In this document: positions 54,287 through 62,597 of the stretch, piece by piece
How the letters are laid out: every line of letters begins with the position of its first letter
Numbering within the stretch: the stretch's first letter is position 1
Assembly (NCBI GenBank): GCA_963839615.1
Contig: CAWIVY010000007.1
Span: 620,001-684,000 of the forward strand
Length of the DNA: 64,000 nucleotides
Source of the DNA: DASQMT01 sp963839615
Lineage (GTDB): Bacteria > Actinomycetota > Thermoleophilia > Solirubrobacterales > Solirubrobacteraceae
Direction: 5' to 3'
Program-made: the position numbers and the translations under genes
Notes under the pieces: model-generated
What the model saw: only the letters and a program-made list of their open reading frames with translations
The model's database searches: none
Told to the model about the DNA's origin: nothing

Positions 54287-55348
54287 ATGACCCTGTACGA
54301 CGCGCTCGCCGAACTTCCGCTCGAGATCGACTCCTATTCGCTCGAGGAACGCTCTCGCACCATCTCCGCCGAGTTCGAGCGGGTGACGACCACGATGCAC
54401 CTGCAAGGCGGCGGCGAGGAGGGTCTCGGCGAGGACGTCACCTACGGCCCGGAGGAGCAGCGCGCGCAGCTCGACGCCGGCCCGGTGCTGCCGCTGGCGG
54501 GGAGCTGGACGATCGACTCCTTCTCGCGCCACCTCGACGGGCTCGACCTCTTCGGCGGAGCGACGCCGGGCATGCCCGCCTACCTCGACTACCGCCGCTG
54601 GGCCTTCGAGTCGGCCGCGGCGGACCTCGCGCTGCGCCAGGCCGGCCGCTCGCTCGCCGAGGTGCTCGGCCGCGAGCCGCAGCCGATCAACTTCGTCGTG
54701 TCGCTGCGCCTCGGCGACCCGCCGAGCGCGGAGCCGGTGACGAGCCGGCTGGTCGCCTACCCCGGCCTTCAGTTCAAGCTCGACTACTCGCCCGCATGGG
54801 ACGACGAGCTGCTGCTGGCGCTCGAGGCGACGGGCGCCGTCGAGTCGATCGACTTCAAGGGCGCGTACAAGGGCACACCGGTCGACGTCGACACGGATCC
54901 CGACCTCTACCGGCGCTGCGCCGAGATCTTCCCGCAGGCGTGGCTCGAGGATCCCGACCTGACCGACCCGGCGGCCGACGAGGCGCTGCGCCCGCATCGC
55001 GACCGCATCACCTGGGACGCGCCGATCCACGGCGTCGAGGACATCGAGGGGCTGCCGTTCCAGCCGCGGACGATCAACGTCAAGCCGTCGCGCATCGGGA
55101 CCTGGAAGAAGCTGCTGCACACCTACGAGTGGTGCGCCGAGCGCGGCATCACCAACTACGGCGGCGGCCAGTCCGAGCTGGGCGTCGGCCGCGGCCAGAT
55201 CCAGTACCTCGCGTCGATCTTCCACGGCGCCGAGGCGAACGACATCGCGCCCGCGGGCTACGACTGGGCCGAGTTCCCCCAGAGCGGCCTGCCCGCCAAC
55301 CCGCTGCCGCCGGACCTGGAGCCGACGGGCTTCCGGCGGCGCTCGTAG
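54287..55348 (+). CDS. Enolase-superfamily-like protein
   Basis: The 353-residue protein resembles the mandelate racemase/muconate-type enolase fold. It has an N-terminal capping domain, YRRWAFESAAADLALRQAGRSLAEVLG (the typical FE-x-A-x-x-D-L-x-x-R-x-x-G stretch), and barrel motifs VESIDFKGAYKG, AWLEDPDLTDP, ITWDAPIHG, TINVKPSRIG and GGGQSELGVGRGQIQYLASI. Asp, Glu and Asp in the second to fourth of these sit where metal ligands are expected, and the Lys of NVKPSRIG where the catalytic KxK-side Lys can be. The classic K-x-K on strand 2 is not evident, so it may be divergent or non-catalytic. ATG 54287 was chosen over an upstream in-frame TTG. Confidence 0.65.
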   Translation: MTLYDALAELPLEIDSYSLEERSRTISAEFERVTTTMHLQGGGEEGLGEDVTYGPEEQRAQLDAGPVLPLAGSWTIDSFSRHLDGLDLFGGATPGMPAYLDYRRWAFESAAADLALRQAGRSLAEVLGREPQPINFVVSLRLGDPPSAEPVTSRLVAYPGLQFKLDYSPAWDDELLLALEATGAVESIDFKGAYKGTPVDVDTDPDLYRRCAEIFPQAWLEDPDLTDPAADEALRPHRDRITWDAPIHGVEDIEGLPFQPRTINVKPSRIGTWKKLLHTYEWCAERGITNYGGGQSELGVGRGQIQYLASIFHGAEANDIAPAGYDWAEFPQSGLPANPLPPDLEPTGFRRRS

Positions 55349-55361
55349 ACTGGTCCGCGAG

Positions 55362-55985
55362 ATGGCCAAGCCGCGACAGGTGAAGATGGAGCAGAAGGGC
55401 GCGCTGGCCGCGATGCAGAAGCTCGAGTCGCGCTCGGACGAGGAACTCGAGTCCGAGACTCGCTACCGGGCAGCCGCACAGGCGATCCTCGGCGCGCGCG
55501 CCGCCGAGCGCATGGACGCCAAGCGCTCGCGCGAGCACTTCCGCGCCGCGATCGCCGCGGCGCGTCCGCAGGAGCGGCTGCAGCTGCGCCGCATGGCCGA
55601 GGCCTCGCTGGCCCTCGCCGAGCGGCGCCCCGGGGACCTCAAGGCGGCGGCGGAGAAGCTCGGCCAGACTCCGCCCTCGAACCGCCAGCTGCTCGCGCTG
55701 CGGGTGATGGGCATCGTCGCGCCGCCGCCGAGCGCCGGCATCGCACGACGGATCGGCGGCATCCTGCTCCTGATCCTCGCGGTGATCCTGGCGATCCTGC
55801 TGGGCTGGGCGATCGTCCAGCTGATCGGCCTGCCGTTCGGCGGCATCGGCACGGGCGTCTCGTTCTTCTGGGGATTCCTGCTCGTCTGCGTCGTGCTCGG
55901 CGGGTTGGTCGTGTACGGGCGCCGGCGCCAGAAGGCCGCCCGTACGCGGGCGGCCGAGCAGCGCGCGGCGCAGTTCAGGCGCTGA
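55362..55985 (+). CDS. Two-helix membrane protein of unknown function
   Basis: This 207-residue protein has a charged helical cytoplasmic-looking N-terminal domain (1-125, rich in Ala, Arg, Glu), then two hydrophobic helices at about 130-155 (IGGILLLILAVILAILLGWAI) and 165-187 (SFFWGFLLVCVVLGGLVVY), and a basic tail. The N-terminal part contains a possible TPR-like helical pair (REHFRAAIAAARPQERLQLRRMAEASLALAE). I do not recognise a family. It begins 13 bp after the preceding stop and may be co-transcribed with the enolase-like gene. Confidence 0.75.
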   Translation: MAKPRQVKMEQKGALAAMQKLESRSDEELESETRYRAAAQAILGARAAERMDAKRSREHFRAAIAAARPQERLQLRRMAEASLALAERRPGDLKAAAEKLGQTPPSNRQLLALRVMGIVAPPPSAGIARRIGGILLLILAVILAILLGWAIVQLIGLPFGGIGTGVSFFWGFLLVCVVLGGLVVYGRRRQKAARTRAAEQRAAQFRR

Positions 55986-56040
55986 CGCGGACGATCCGCC
56001 CATTCGGGCAATTGCGCCGCGGATAGTGTCGCCGGAGACC

Positions 56041-56529
56041 ATGGGCCCGATGCTGCAGACCGCGCGGCTGGACCTTGTCCTGCTCGAGCCGACAGAGGCG
56101 CGTGCGCTCGCGGCCGGCATCAACCGCAACAGCCATCGCTGGGCCCCCGGGTATCCGCTCGGGTCGACCCTGCTCCGCGCCGAGCTGACCCTCGCGGCTG
56201 CCGCGCAGGAGCGCCCGCTCGGCGGGTTCGGCACCTACCAGGTGGTCTGCCGGGCCGACGACGAGGTCATCGGCGACGTTGGCTTCATGGGGCCGCCGGA
56301 CGCCACGGGCGCCGTCAACGTCGGCTGCGCGATCACCGCGGGCGCGCGCGGCCAGGGCTTCGCGACCGAGGCGCTCTCGGCGGTGCTCGAGTGGGCGCGC
56401 GCGCAGTCCGGCCTCACTTGCGTGCTCGCCGATACCACCCGCTCGAACATCGCGTCCCAGCGCCTGCTCGAGCGCGTCGGCCTGCACCGCGTGGGCGAGG
56501 ACGGCGAGCTCCTCTACTACATGCTCTAG
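56041..56529 (+). CDS. GNAT-family N-acetyltransferase
   Basis: The product of 162 residues has the GNAT layout: a start of the MLQTARLDLVLLEP type, EVIGDVGFMGPP (strand 4), VNVGCAITAGARGQGFATEALSAVLEWA (the acetyl-CoA pyrophosphate loop, here R-G-Q-G-F-A) and ADTTRSNIASQRLLERVGL (the N-x-x-S-x-x-x-L-x-x-x-G-F/L motif). It probably transfers acetyl to a small molecule or protein N-terminus. ATG 56041 follows GGAG closely; ATG 56050 is also possible. The 55-bp gap upstream may hold its promoter. Confidence 0.9.
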   Translation: MGPMLQTARLDLVLLEPTEARALAAGINRNSHRWAPGYPLGSTLLRAELTLAAAAQERPLGGFGTYQVVCRADDEVIGDVGFMGPPDATGAVNVGCAITAGARGQGFATEALSAVLEWARAQSGLTCVLADTTRSNIASQRLLERVGLHRVGEDGELLYYML

Positions 56530-56541
56530 CGAACCGGGCCG

Positions 56542-57000
56542 CTAGCGCCGGGTCCAGGCGCCGGTGCCGTCGAGCAGGCGGCCGATCGACTCGGGCAGGT
56601 GGTCGGACGCGATGTCGGCCAGCGTGATCCCCTCGAGAACGCCGCGCACGCTCGCGCGAACCGCCACCCAGGTGTCGCGCAGGCGCATCGTCGAGCCCTG
56701 GTACTCCATGTCCTCGGGTGCGTGGCCGGCGACCGAGCCGAGCGGTCCGTCGACCGCGCGGATCACGTCGGCGACCGTGATCTGATCGGCCGGGCGCGCC
56801 AGCGCGTGCCCGCCGTCAGGGCCGCGGTGGCTCGCGACGATCCCGGCGCGGCGCAGCTCGAGCAGGATGTTCTGGAGGAACTTCTGCGGGATGCCCTGGG
56901 CGTCGGCGAGCCGCTCAGCCGTCACCGGTCGCCCGCTGCTGCCGGCCGCCAGCTCCACCAGCGCCCGCATCGCGTAGTCCACCTTCGCCGAGATCCGCAC
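56542..57000 (-). CDS. Rrf2-family transcriptional regulator lacking the cysteine cluster
   Basis: The 152-residue protein begins MRISAKVDYAMRALVELA, the standard Rrf2 start, and has a winged helix (about 1-68) with AERLADAQGIPQKFLQNILLELRRAGIVASHRGPDGGHALAR. The position where IscR/NsrR carry three cysteines (about 90-108) reads SVAGHAPEDMEYQGSTMRLR and has none, so it cannot bind a canonical Fe-S cluster. In Gram-positives, cysteine-free members include CymR-like sulphur regulators. It is divergent from the sigma-factor operon with 56 bp between starts, so it may control itself and that operon. GTG start. Confidence 0.9.
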   Translation of the reverse strand: MRISAKVDYAMRALVELAAGSSGRPVTAERLADAQGIPQKFLQNILLELRRAGIVASHRGPDGGHALARPADQITVADVIRAVDGPLGSVAGHAPEDMEYQGSTMRLRDTWVAVRASVRGVLEGITLADIASDHLPESIGRLLDGTGAWTRR

Positions 57001-57056
57001 CCGGCCATTGTGGCGGCTCCGCTCACGTCGGCGCGATCTGCCACGTTGAAAGGACA

Positions 57057-57527
57057 GTGAGCGCCGTCGTCCTCCCCCCCTTCTGGTCGCTCGTCGAGGC
57101 GCACGGCGATGAGTTGCTCGTCCACGCCCGCCGGATGACCGGCGACGCCAACGGCGAGGACGTGCTGCAGGACGCGCTGCTGCGCGCGCTGCGCGCCTAT
57201 CCCCGCCTGCGCCACGCCGACCACCTGCGCGCCTGGCTCTACCGCGTCACCACCACGACCGCGCTCGACCACCTGCGCGTCCGCCGGCGCGAGGTGCTGA
57301 CCGCCGCGCCGCCGGCGGCCGTGACCGAGCCGGAGCACTACGACGACGCGTTCGACTCGCTGATCGGGGACCTGCCGAACGGAACGCAGGCCGCGCTGCG
57401 GCTGCGATTCGTCGAGGACCTCGACTACGAGGGCGTGGCCGCCCGCCTCGGCTGCTCCGTCGTGGCGGCGCGCCGGCGCGTCTCGACCGGCATCCAGACC
57501 CTACGCTCACAAGGGATCCCCGCATGA
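57057..57527 (+). CDS. ECF-type sigma-70 family RNA polymerase sigma factor
   Basis: The protein of 156 residues has sigma region 2 at about 12-76 (ARRMTGDANGEDVLQDALLRALRAYPRL...LRAWLYRVTTTTALDHLR) and region 4 at about 104-150 (LPNGTQAALRLRFVEDLDYEGVAARLGCSVVAARRRVSTGIQTLR). It lacks the usual DD-x-x-Q acidic pair in full (EDVLQ), and no anti-sigma gene follows. It starts with GTG after AAAGGA. Its stop overlaps the ATG of the alkyltransferase gene (ATGA), suggesting joint control of DNA alkylation repair. Confidence 0.88.
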   Translation: MSAVVLPPFWSLVEAHGDELLVHARRMTGDANGEDVLQDALLRALRAYPRLRHADHLRAWLYRVTTTTALDHLRVRRREVLTAAPPAAVTEPEHYDDAFDSLIGDLPNGTQAALRLRFVEDLDYEGVAARLGCSVVAARRRVSTGIQTLRSQGIPA

Positions 57528-58099
57528 CGCTCTCCGCCAGCCTGCTCGACTCGATCGCTTCCGCCGCCGTGCGCGAAGGGCTCGCCGACGCCGTCTACAC
57601 CCGGCTGGAGACGCCGATCGGCAAGCTCCTGATCGTGCAGGGCGAGCACGGCGTGGTGCGCGTCGGCTTCCCCGGCGAGTCCGTCGACGCGCTGCTCGCC
57701 CAGGTGGCCGCGCACCTCGGTCCGCGGATCGTCGGCTCCGACCGCGAGCTCGGCTCCACGCGCGACGTCTTCTCGGCCTACTTCGATGGTGTCGACGAGC
57801 GCCTGGACCTGCCCGTCGACCTCTCGCTCGTACGCTCGGACTTCCGCCGCTCGGCGCTGGCGCTGCTGCGCGCCGAGGTCGGGCCTGGGGACGTCGTGAC
57901 CTACGGCGCGCTGGCCGCGCGGGTCGGGCGCCCGCGCGCGGCCCGCGCCGTCGGCACCGCATGCGCGACCAACCCGGTCCCGATCATCGTCCCGTGCCAC
58001 CGGGTGCTGCCGGGCGGCGGCGGCGTCGGCAGCTACGGCGGCGGGCCCGACGTCAAGCGGCTGCTGCTCGCCCACGAGGGCGCGACGGTCGCCCCATGA
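57524..58099 (+). CDS. ogt: Methylated-DNA--[protein]-cysteine S-methyltransferase
   Basis: The 191-residue protein carries the suicide-repair active site IVPCHRVLP at 155-163, with Cys158 as acceptor. The helix-turn-helix segment VVTYGALAARVGRPRAARAVGTACATNPVP lies just before it (about 124-153), including the arginine finger (R in PRAARAV). An N-terminal half typical of Ogt/MGMT (YTRLETPIGKLLIV...VGFPGES) is present. It removes alkyl groups from O6-alkylguanine irreversibly. The tail GSYGGGPDVKRLLLAHEGA matches the family. It overlaps the sigma factor upstream and the MOSC gene downstream by 4 bp each. Confidence 0.95.
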   Translation: MTLSASLLDSIASAAVREGLADAVYTRLETPIGKLLIVQGEHGVVRVGFPGESVDALLAQVAAHLGPRIVGSDRELGSTRDVFSAYFDGVDERLDLPVDLSLVRSDFRRSALALLRAEVGPGDVVTYGALAARVGRPRAARAVGTACATNPVPIIVPCHRVLPGGGGVGSYGGGPDVKRLLLAHEGATVAP

Positions 58100-58806
58100 C
58101 GCCCGCCGAGGTCGGCCGGGTCGCCGGGCTGTGGCGCTATCCGGTGAAGTCGATGGGCGCCGAGTCGCTCGACGCGGTCGACGTGTCGTGGCACGGCCTG
58201 GCCGGCGACCGTCGCTGGGCCTTCGTCCGCGCGGACATCCCGCGCAGCGGCTTCCCCTGGCTGACGATCCGCGAGCAGCCCGAGATGTGGCGCTACCGGC
58301 CGTCGTTCGCCGATCCCGCGCGGCCCGACGCATCGCGGACGCTCGTCCGCAGCCCGGCGGGCGAGGATCGCGACGTGATCGATCCGGCGCTGGCCGCCGA
58401 GCTCGGCGAGGAGGTCCGGCTCATCAAGCAGGACCGCGGCGTCTTCGACACGATGCCGCTCGCGCTGATCACGACCCAGGCGATCGCCGGTGTCGCCGCG
58501 CTCGTGGGGACCGAGCTCGAAGTGCTGCGCTTCCGCCCCAACCTGCTGGTCGAGGCGGCGGGTGACGAGCAGGTCCCCGAGGACGCGTGGGTCGGCTGCG
58601 TGCTGCGGATCGGCGCGCTCCGGATGCGCGTCGACCAGCGCGATAAGCGCTGCGTGCTCGTCAACGTCGACCCTGCCACGACGGAGCGCGACCCGGCGGT
58701 GCTGCGCGCGATCGCCCGCGAGCGCGAGTCGTGTCTCGGCGTCTACGGCTCGACTGTGCAACCCGGCCGCGTCGCCGTCGGCGACCCGGTCCTGCTCGAG
58801 CGCTAA
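58096..58806 (+). CDS. MOSC domain-containing protein
   Basis: The 236-residue protein has an N-terminal MOSC_N beta-barrel (VAGLWRYPVKSMGAESL, HGLAGDRRWAFV). Its MOSC domain carries RFRPNLLVE, W-x-G-x-x-x-R-I-G, DKRCVLVNVDPATTERDPAVLRAIARERESCLGVYGSTVQPGRVAVGDPV. The Cys in DKRC is the conserved MOSC cysteine linked to molybdenum-cofactor sulphur handling or to mARC/YiiM-type reductases. The ATG overlaps the alkyltransferase stop (ATGA). Its TAA overlaps the TAG of the convergent cyclophilin gene by 4 bp, so no terminator separates them. Confidence 0.9.
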   Translation: MTPAEVGRVAGLWRYPVKSMGAESLDAVDVSWHGLAGDRRWAFVRADIPRSGFPWLTIREQPEMWRYRPSFADPARPDASRTLVRSPAGEDRDVIDPALAAELGEEVRLIKQDRGVFDTMPLALITTQAIAGVAALVGTELEVLRFRPNLLVEAAGDEQVPEDAWVGCVLRIGALRMRVDQRDKRCVLVNVDPATTERDPAVLRAIARERESCLGVYGSTVQPGRVAVGDPVLLER

Positions 58807-59507
58807 CGCTCCTCCACGGTCACGGACTCCATCACGATCGGCTCGACCGGCTGCTCGTCGGGGCCGACGGGCGCGACGCCGATCAGGTCGACGACGTCCT
58901 GGCCCTTCGTGACCTTGCCGAGCAGGGCGTACTCCGGCGGCAGCGGCGTGTCGTCGCCGGTCACGACGAAGAACTGGCTGCCCGACGTGCCCGGATCCTC
59001 GATCGCGGTCTTGGCCATCGCGACGATGCCCTTCCCGTACGTCAGGTCCTCGGGCGGGGCCTCGACGATCGAGTAGCCGGGCCCGCCGCTGCCGTCGCCC
59101 TTCGGATCGCCGCCCTGGATCACGAACCCGGGGACGATGCGGTGGAATCCGAGCCCGTCGAAGAAGCCCTTCCCGGCCAGGAACGCGAACGAGCCGCCCG
59201 TCTTCGGAGCGCGCTTCGCGTCGAGCGTGATCTCGAACTCGCCGCAGTTCGTCTTCACCTTCGCGACGTAGGTCTTGCCCTCGTCCAGCCGCCGCTTCGG
59301 CTTCGCGAACTCGGCGTCCTTGGGCTTGGGCTTGCCCACCTTGTCGCAGCCGCTGCCCTGCTCGCCGCCGGTGTCCTCGGGCGTCGCCGTCGCGGTCTCG
59401 GTGGGCTCGGCGGTGCCCGCCGGCGCCGCCTTCTCCTCGTCGTCGCCGCCGCAGCCGGCGACCGCGAGCACGAGGCACGCGAGGAGGAGCGTCAGCGGTC
59501 GCGGCAT
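58803..59507 (-). CDS. Cyclophilin-type peptidyl-prolyl isomerase lipoprotein
   Basis: The 234-residue product has a lipobox LAVAGC (Cys19 lipidated), an acidic Thr/Pro linker (20-55) and a cyclophilin domain (about 80-230). The catalytic set is FHRIVPGFVIQGGDP, with Arg123, Phe129 and Gln131, and later MAKTAIEDPGTSGSQFFVVTGDDTPL and YALLGKVTKGQDVVDLI. It should catalyse proline isomerisation of exported proteins outside the membrane. ATG 59507 was chosen because the signal peptide starts there; upstream in-frame codons lie in the divergent HAD gene region. Confidence 0.93.
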   Translation of the reverse strand: MPRPLTLLLACLVLAVAGCGGDDEEKAAPAGTAEPTETATATPEDTGGEQGSGCDKVGKPKPKDAEFAKPKRRLDEGKTYVAKVKTNCGEFEITLDAKRAPKTGGSFAFLAGKGFFDGLGFHRIVPGFVIQGGDPKGDGSGGPGYSIVEAPPEDLTYGKGIVAMAKTAIEDPGTSGSQFFVVTGDDTPLPPEYALLGKVTKGQDVVDLIGVAPVGPDEQPVEPIVMESVTVEER

Positions 59508-59531
59508 GGGCGGCGATGATAATGACCGCCC

Positions 59532-60329
59532 GTGACGCTCACTCCGGCCCTCGCCGCATATGACAACGTGCTGCTCGACCTCGACGGCTGCCTCTGGGTC
59601 GGCGAGCAGGCGCTCGACGGCGCGGCCGAGGCCGTGACCGCCCTGCGCGAGGCCGGCAAGGGGATCGCGTTCCTCACGAACGACGTCCGGCACGCGCCGG
59701 AGGAGTTCGTCCGCAAGCTCTGGCGGCTCGGCTTCCAGGCGAGCGTCGACGAGGTCGTGACCTGCGGCGCGGCCCTCCAGTTCGTGCTCGCGGAGCGCAA
59801 CGAGCGCGGCGCGGCCTTCGTGATCGGCTCGCAGGCGCTCGTCGATCACGTCGCCGACGCCGGCATGCGGATCGTCAACAACACGGAGTTCGCGACGCGC
59901 GCCGACGTCGTCGTCGCGGGCGGACACGAGGGGTTCGATTACCGCGAGCTGCGCATCGCCACGCAGGCCGTGCTGCGCGGCGCCGAGCTGATCGGCGTCA
60001 CGCGCGACCCGACCTTCCCGATGCCCGACGGCCCGTGGCCGGGATCGGGCGCGATCCTCGCCGCGGTCGAGGAGGCCACGGGGCAGCGCGCGGAGCGCAC
60101 GGTCGGCAAGCCCGAGCCGGACATGTACGCGGCCGCGCGCGACCGGCTCGGCGACGGGCGCTACCTCGCGGTCGGCGACCGGCTCGACGTCGACGTCGCG
60201 GGCGCGCGCCGCGCGGGCATCGACGGCGCGCTCGTGCTGACGGGCAGCACGAGCGAAGCCGAGGCCGCAGCCGCAGCCCCGCGCCCCACCCACGTGGCCG
60301 ACTCGCTCGGCGCGCTGGTCGTGGCGTGA
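59532..60329 (+). CDS. HAD-superfamily IIA (NagD-like) phosphatase
   Basis: The 265-residue protein has HAD motif I DNVLLDLDGCLW (nucleophile Asp16, Asp18), motif II in GIAFLTNDVR, a C2-type cap with VIGSQALVDHV and FPMPDGPWPGSGAIL, motif III GKPEPDMYAAA, and motif IV VGDRLDVDVAGARRAGIDGALVLTG. This is the NagD/p-nitrophenylphosphatase type, acting on small phosphorylated metabolites. GTG start; it precedes the lipid kinase by 22 bp and may be the first gene of the cluster 59532-64000. Confidence 0.93.
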   Translation: MTLTPALAAYDNVLLDLDGCLWVGEQALDGAAEAVTALREAGKGIAFLTNDVRHAPEEFVRKLWRLGFQASVDEVVTCGAALQFVLAERNERGAAFVIGSQALVDHVADAGMRIVNNTEFATRADVVVAGGHEGFDYRELRIATQAVLRGAELIGVTRDPTFPMPDGPWPGSGAILAAVEEATGQRAERTVGKPEPDMYAAARDRLGDGRYLAVGDRLDVDVAGARRAGIDGALVLTGSTSEAEAAAAAPRPTHVADSLGALVVA

Positions 60330-60351
60330 CCTTCTAGCGTTCTCGCCCCGA

Positions 60352-61227
60352 ATGGCCCGGCGCCCGCTCTGCCTCATCGTGAACCCAAGCGCCGGCCGAG
60401 GCCGCGCCGCGCAGCTGCTGCCGCGCGTGGAGCAGGCTCTGCGCGCCCGCGGGATGAGCTTCCGCGTCGAGCGCACGCACTCGCTCGCACATGCGCGCGA
60501 GCTGGCGCGCGCGGCGCTCGCCGCCGGCGAGGTGGCGGCGGCGATGGGCGGCGACGGCCTGCTCGGCACGGTCGCCGGCGAGCTGCGCGGCACCGACGGT
60601 GTGCTCGGCGTGCTGCCCGGCGGCCGCGGCAACGACTTCGCGCGCAAGCTCGGCATCGGCCCTGACCCCGAGCTCGCCTGCGACGTGCTCGCCGCCGGCC
60701 ACGAGCGGTTGATCGACGTCGCCGAGGCGGGCGGGCGGACCTACCTCGGCATCGCCTCGGCGGGCTTCGACTCCGACGTGCAGGACATCGCCAACGCGAC
60801 GAAGGTCCCGCTCGGCGAGCTCGTGTACGTGTACTCGACGCTGCGCGCGCTGCGCGGCTGGCGCAGCGCCCACTGGCAGGTCGTCGTCGACGGCGAGGCG
60901 CAGTCGTTCGACGGCTACTCCGTCGCGGTCGCGAACTCCGGCGTCTTCGGCGGCGGCATGTACCTCGTGCCGGGCGCCTCGCTCGAAGACGGCCTGCTCG
61001 ACGTCGTGCTCTGCCGGGCGGCGTCGAAGCGGAGCTACCTCGCCGGGCTGCCGCGGGTGTTCAAGGGCACGCACGTCGACGACCCGAATCTGACGTTCCT
61101 GCGCGGGCGCGAGATCGCGTTCCACGCCGACCGCCCGTTCGCCGCCTATGCCGACGGCGACCCGATCGCGGACCTGCCCGTCACCATCAGGGTCGTGCCG
61201 CGCTCGCTCAAGGTGCTCGCCCCGTGA
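60352..61227 (+). CDS. Diacylglycerol/lipid kinase (YegS/DgkB family)
   Basis: The 291-residue protein has the kinase-like start IVNPSAGRGRA (9-19), the nucleotide loop MGGDGLLGT (65-73), GVLPGGRGNDFARKLG (86-101) and the C-terminal DHXXL-like ending of the family (YADGDPIADLPVTIRVVPRSLKVL). It phosphorylates a lipid such as diacylglycerol or polyprenol at the inner membrane face. The stop overlaps the GTG start of murT (GTGA). Linkage of a lipid kinase with MurT/GatD fits cell-envelope lipid recycling. Confidence 0.92.
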   Translation: MARRPLCLIVNPSAGRGRAAQLLPRVEQALRARGMSFRVERTHSLAHARELARAALAAGEVAAAMGGDGLLGTVAGELRGTDGVLGVLPGGRGNDFARKLGIGPDPELACDVLAAGHERLIDVAEAGGRTYLGIASAGFDSDVQDIANATKVPLGELVYVYSTLRALRGWRSAHWQVVVDGEAQSFDGYSVAVANSGVFGGGMYLVPGASLEDGLLDVVLCRAASKRSYLAGLPRVFKGTHVDDPNLTFLRGREIAFHADRPFAAYADGDPIADLPVTIRVVPRSLKVLAP

Positions 61228-62597
61228 CGCTGCTGGGCCCGAAGGTGGCCGCCGCCAAGGCGGTCGGCACCGTCGTCCGCGCCGCGGGCCGCGGCGGCGG
61301 GACGTCGCTGCCGGGCAAGGTGCTGACACGCCTGGAGCCGCACGCGATCGGGATCCTGGCGCGGCGGCTCGCGCACGGCAGCGCGGTGATCAGCGCGACG
61401 AACGGCAAGACCACGACGGCGGCGATGACCGCGGCGATCCTCGAGCGCACCGGCGAACGGCTCGTGCACAACAGCGCCGGCGCCAACATGGCGGGCGGCG
61501 TCGCCTCCGCGCTGGCCGCGGCAGCGCGCCGCGGCGGCCGCGAGCTGGACGGCGAGCTCGGGCTGTTCGAGGTCGACGAGTTCTGGCTCGCGCCGGTCGT
61601 GCAGGAGCTCGAGCCGCGCGCGCTGCTGCTCGGCAACCTGTTCCGCGACCAGCTCGATCGCTACGGGGAGCTCGAGATCATCGCCGGGCGCTGGGCCGAC
61701 GTCGTGAACGCGCGCGCGGGAGCCGGCGCGCTCGTGTTGAACGCCGACGACCCGCTGGTCGCCGACCTCGGCCGCGACCAGGAGGCGCTGTACTTCGGCG
61801 TCGAGGACGACTCGCTCGCGCTTGCCGAGCTCCAGCACGCCGCCGACTCCAAGCACTGCCGCCGCTGCGGGCATCCCTATGCCTACGAGGCGATCTACAT
61901 GGCGCATCTCGGTCGCTACGCGTGCCCGAGCTGCGGCGCCCGCCGCCCCGAGCCGGCCGTGGCGGCGCGCGAGGTCGAGCTGCGCGGGATCCGCTCGGCG
62001 GCGTTCACGCTCGTCACGCCCGCCGGCAGCGCGCGCGTCGAGCTGCCGCTGCCCGGCCTCTACAACGTCTACAACGCGCTCGGCGCGGCGGCTCTCTGCC
62101 TTGCCCTGGGCGCGCCGCTGGACGCGATAGCCGCGGGGCTGCGCGCGGTCGCGCCGGCGTTCGGGCGGGCCGAGACGCTCGACCTCGGCGGCCGGCCGAC
62201 GTCGATCCTGCTGGTCAAGAATCCCGCGGGCGCCAACGAGGTGCTGCGCACGCTCGCGCTCGAGGGCGAGCAGCTCGACCTGTTCGGGGTGCTGAACGAC
62301 AACACCGCCGACGGGCGCGACATCTCATGGGTCTGGGACGCCGACTGGGAGCTGCTCGCGCCCTCCCTGCGGCACATGACCTGCTCCGGCACGCGCGCGG
62401 CGGAGCTCGCGCTGCGGCTCAAGTACGCCGGCGTCGCGGCGGAGCGGCTGAGCGTCGTGCCCGAACTGCCGGACGGATTGGACGCCGCCCTGGCGAACGG
62501 CGACGGGCCGCTGTACGCGCTGCCGACCTACACCGCGCTGCTCGAGCTGCGCGACCTGCTGGCCCGGCGCGGCCAGGTACAGGGGCACTGGCGATGA
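61224..62597 (+). CDS. murT: Lipid II isoglutaminyl synthase, MurT subunit (Mur ligase family)
   Basis: The 457-residue protein carries the Mur ligase P-loop ATNGKTTT at 58-65, the E-D-E region FEVDEFWL, NLFRDQLDRYGE, a four-cysteine zinc ribbon insert (Cys212, 215, 234 and 237 in HCRRCGH and ACPSCGA) characteristic of MurT, and a DUF1727 C-terminal domain with KNPAGANEVLR and LNDNTADGRDISWVWD. It activates the glutamate carboxylate of lipid II, and GatD supplies ammonia. The partner gatD is two genes downstream. GTG start overlapping the lipid kinase stop. Confidence 0.95.
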   Translation: MTLLGPKVAAAKAVGTVVRAAGRGGGTSLPGKVLTRLEPHAIGILARRLAHGSAVISATNGKTTTAAMTAAILERTGERLVHNSAGANMAGGVASALAAAARRGGRELDGELGLFEVDEFWLAPVVQELEPRALLLGNLFRDQLDRYGELEIIAGRWADVVNARAGAGALVLNADDPLVADLGRDQEALYFGVEDDSLALAELQHAADSKHCRRCGHPYAYEAIYMAHLGRYACPSCGARRPEPAVAAREVELRGIRSAAFTLVTPAGSARVELPLPGLYNVYNALGAAALCLALGAPLDAIAAGLRAVAPAFGRAETLDLGGRPTSILLVKNPAGANEVLRTLALEGEQLDLFGVLNDNTADGRDISWVWDADWELLAPSLRHMTCSGTRAAELALRLKYAGVAAERLSVVPELPDGLDAALANGDGPLYALPTYTALLELRDLLARRGQVQGHWR

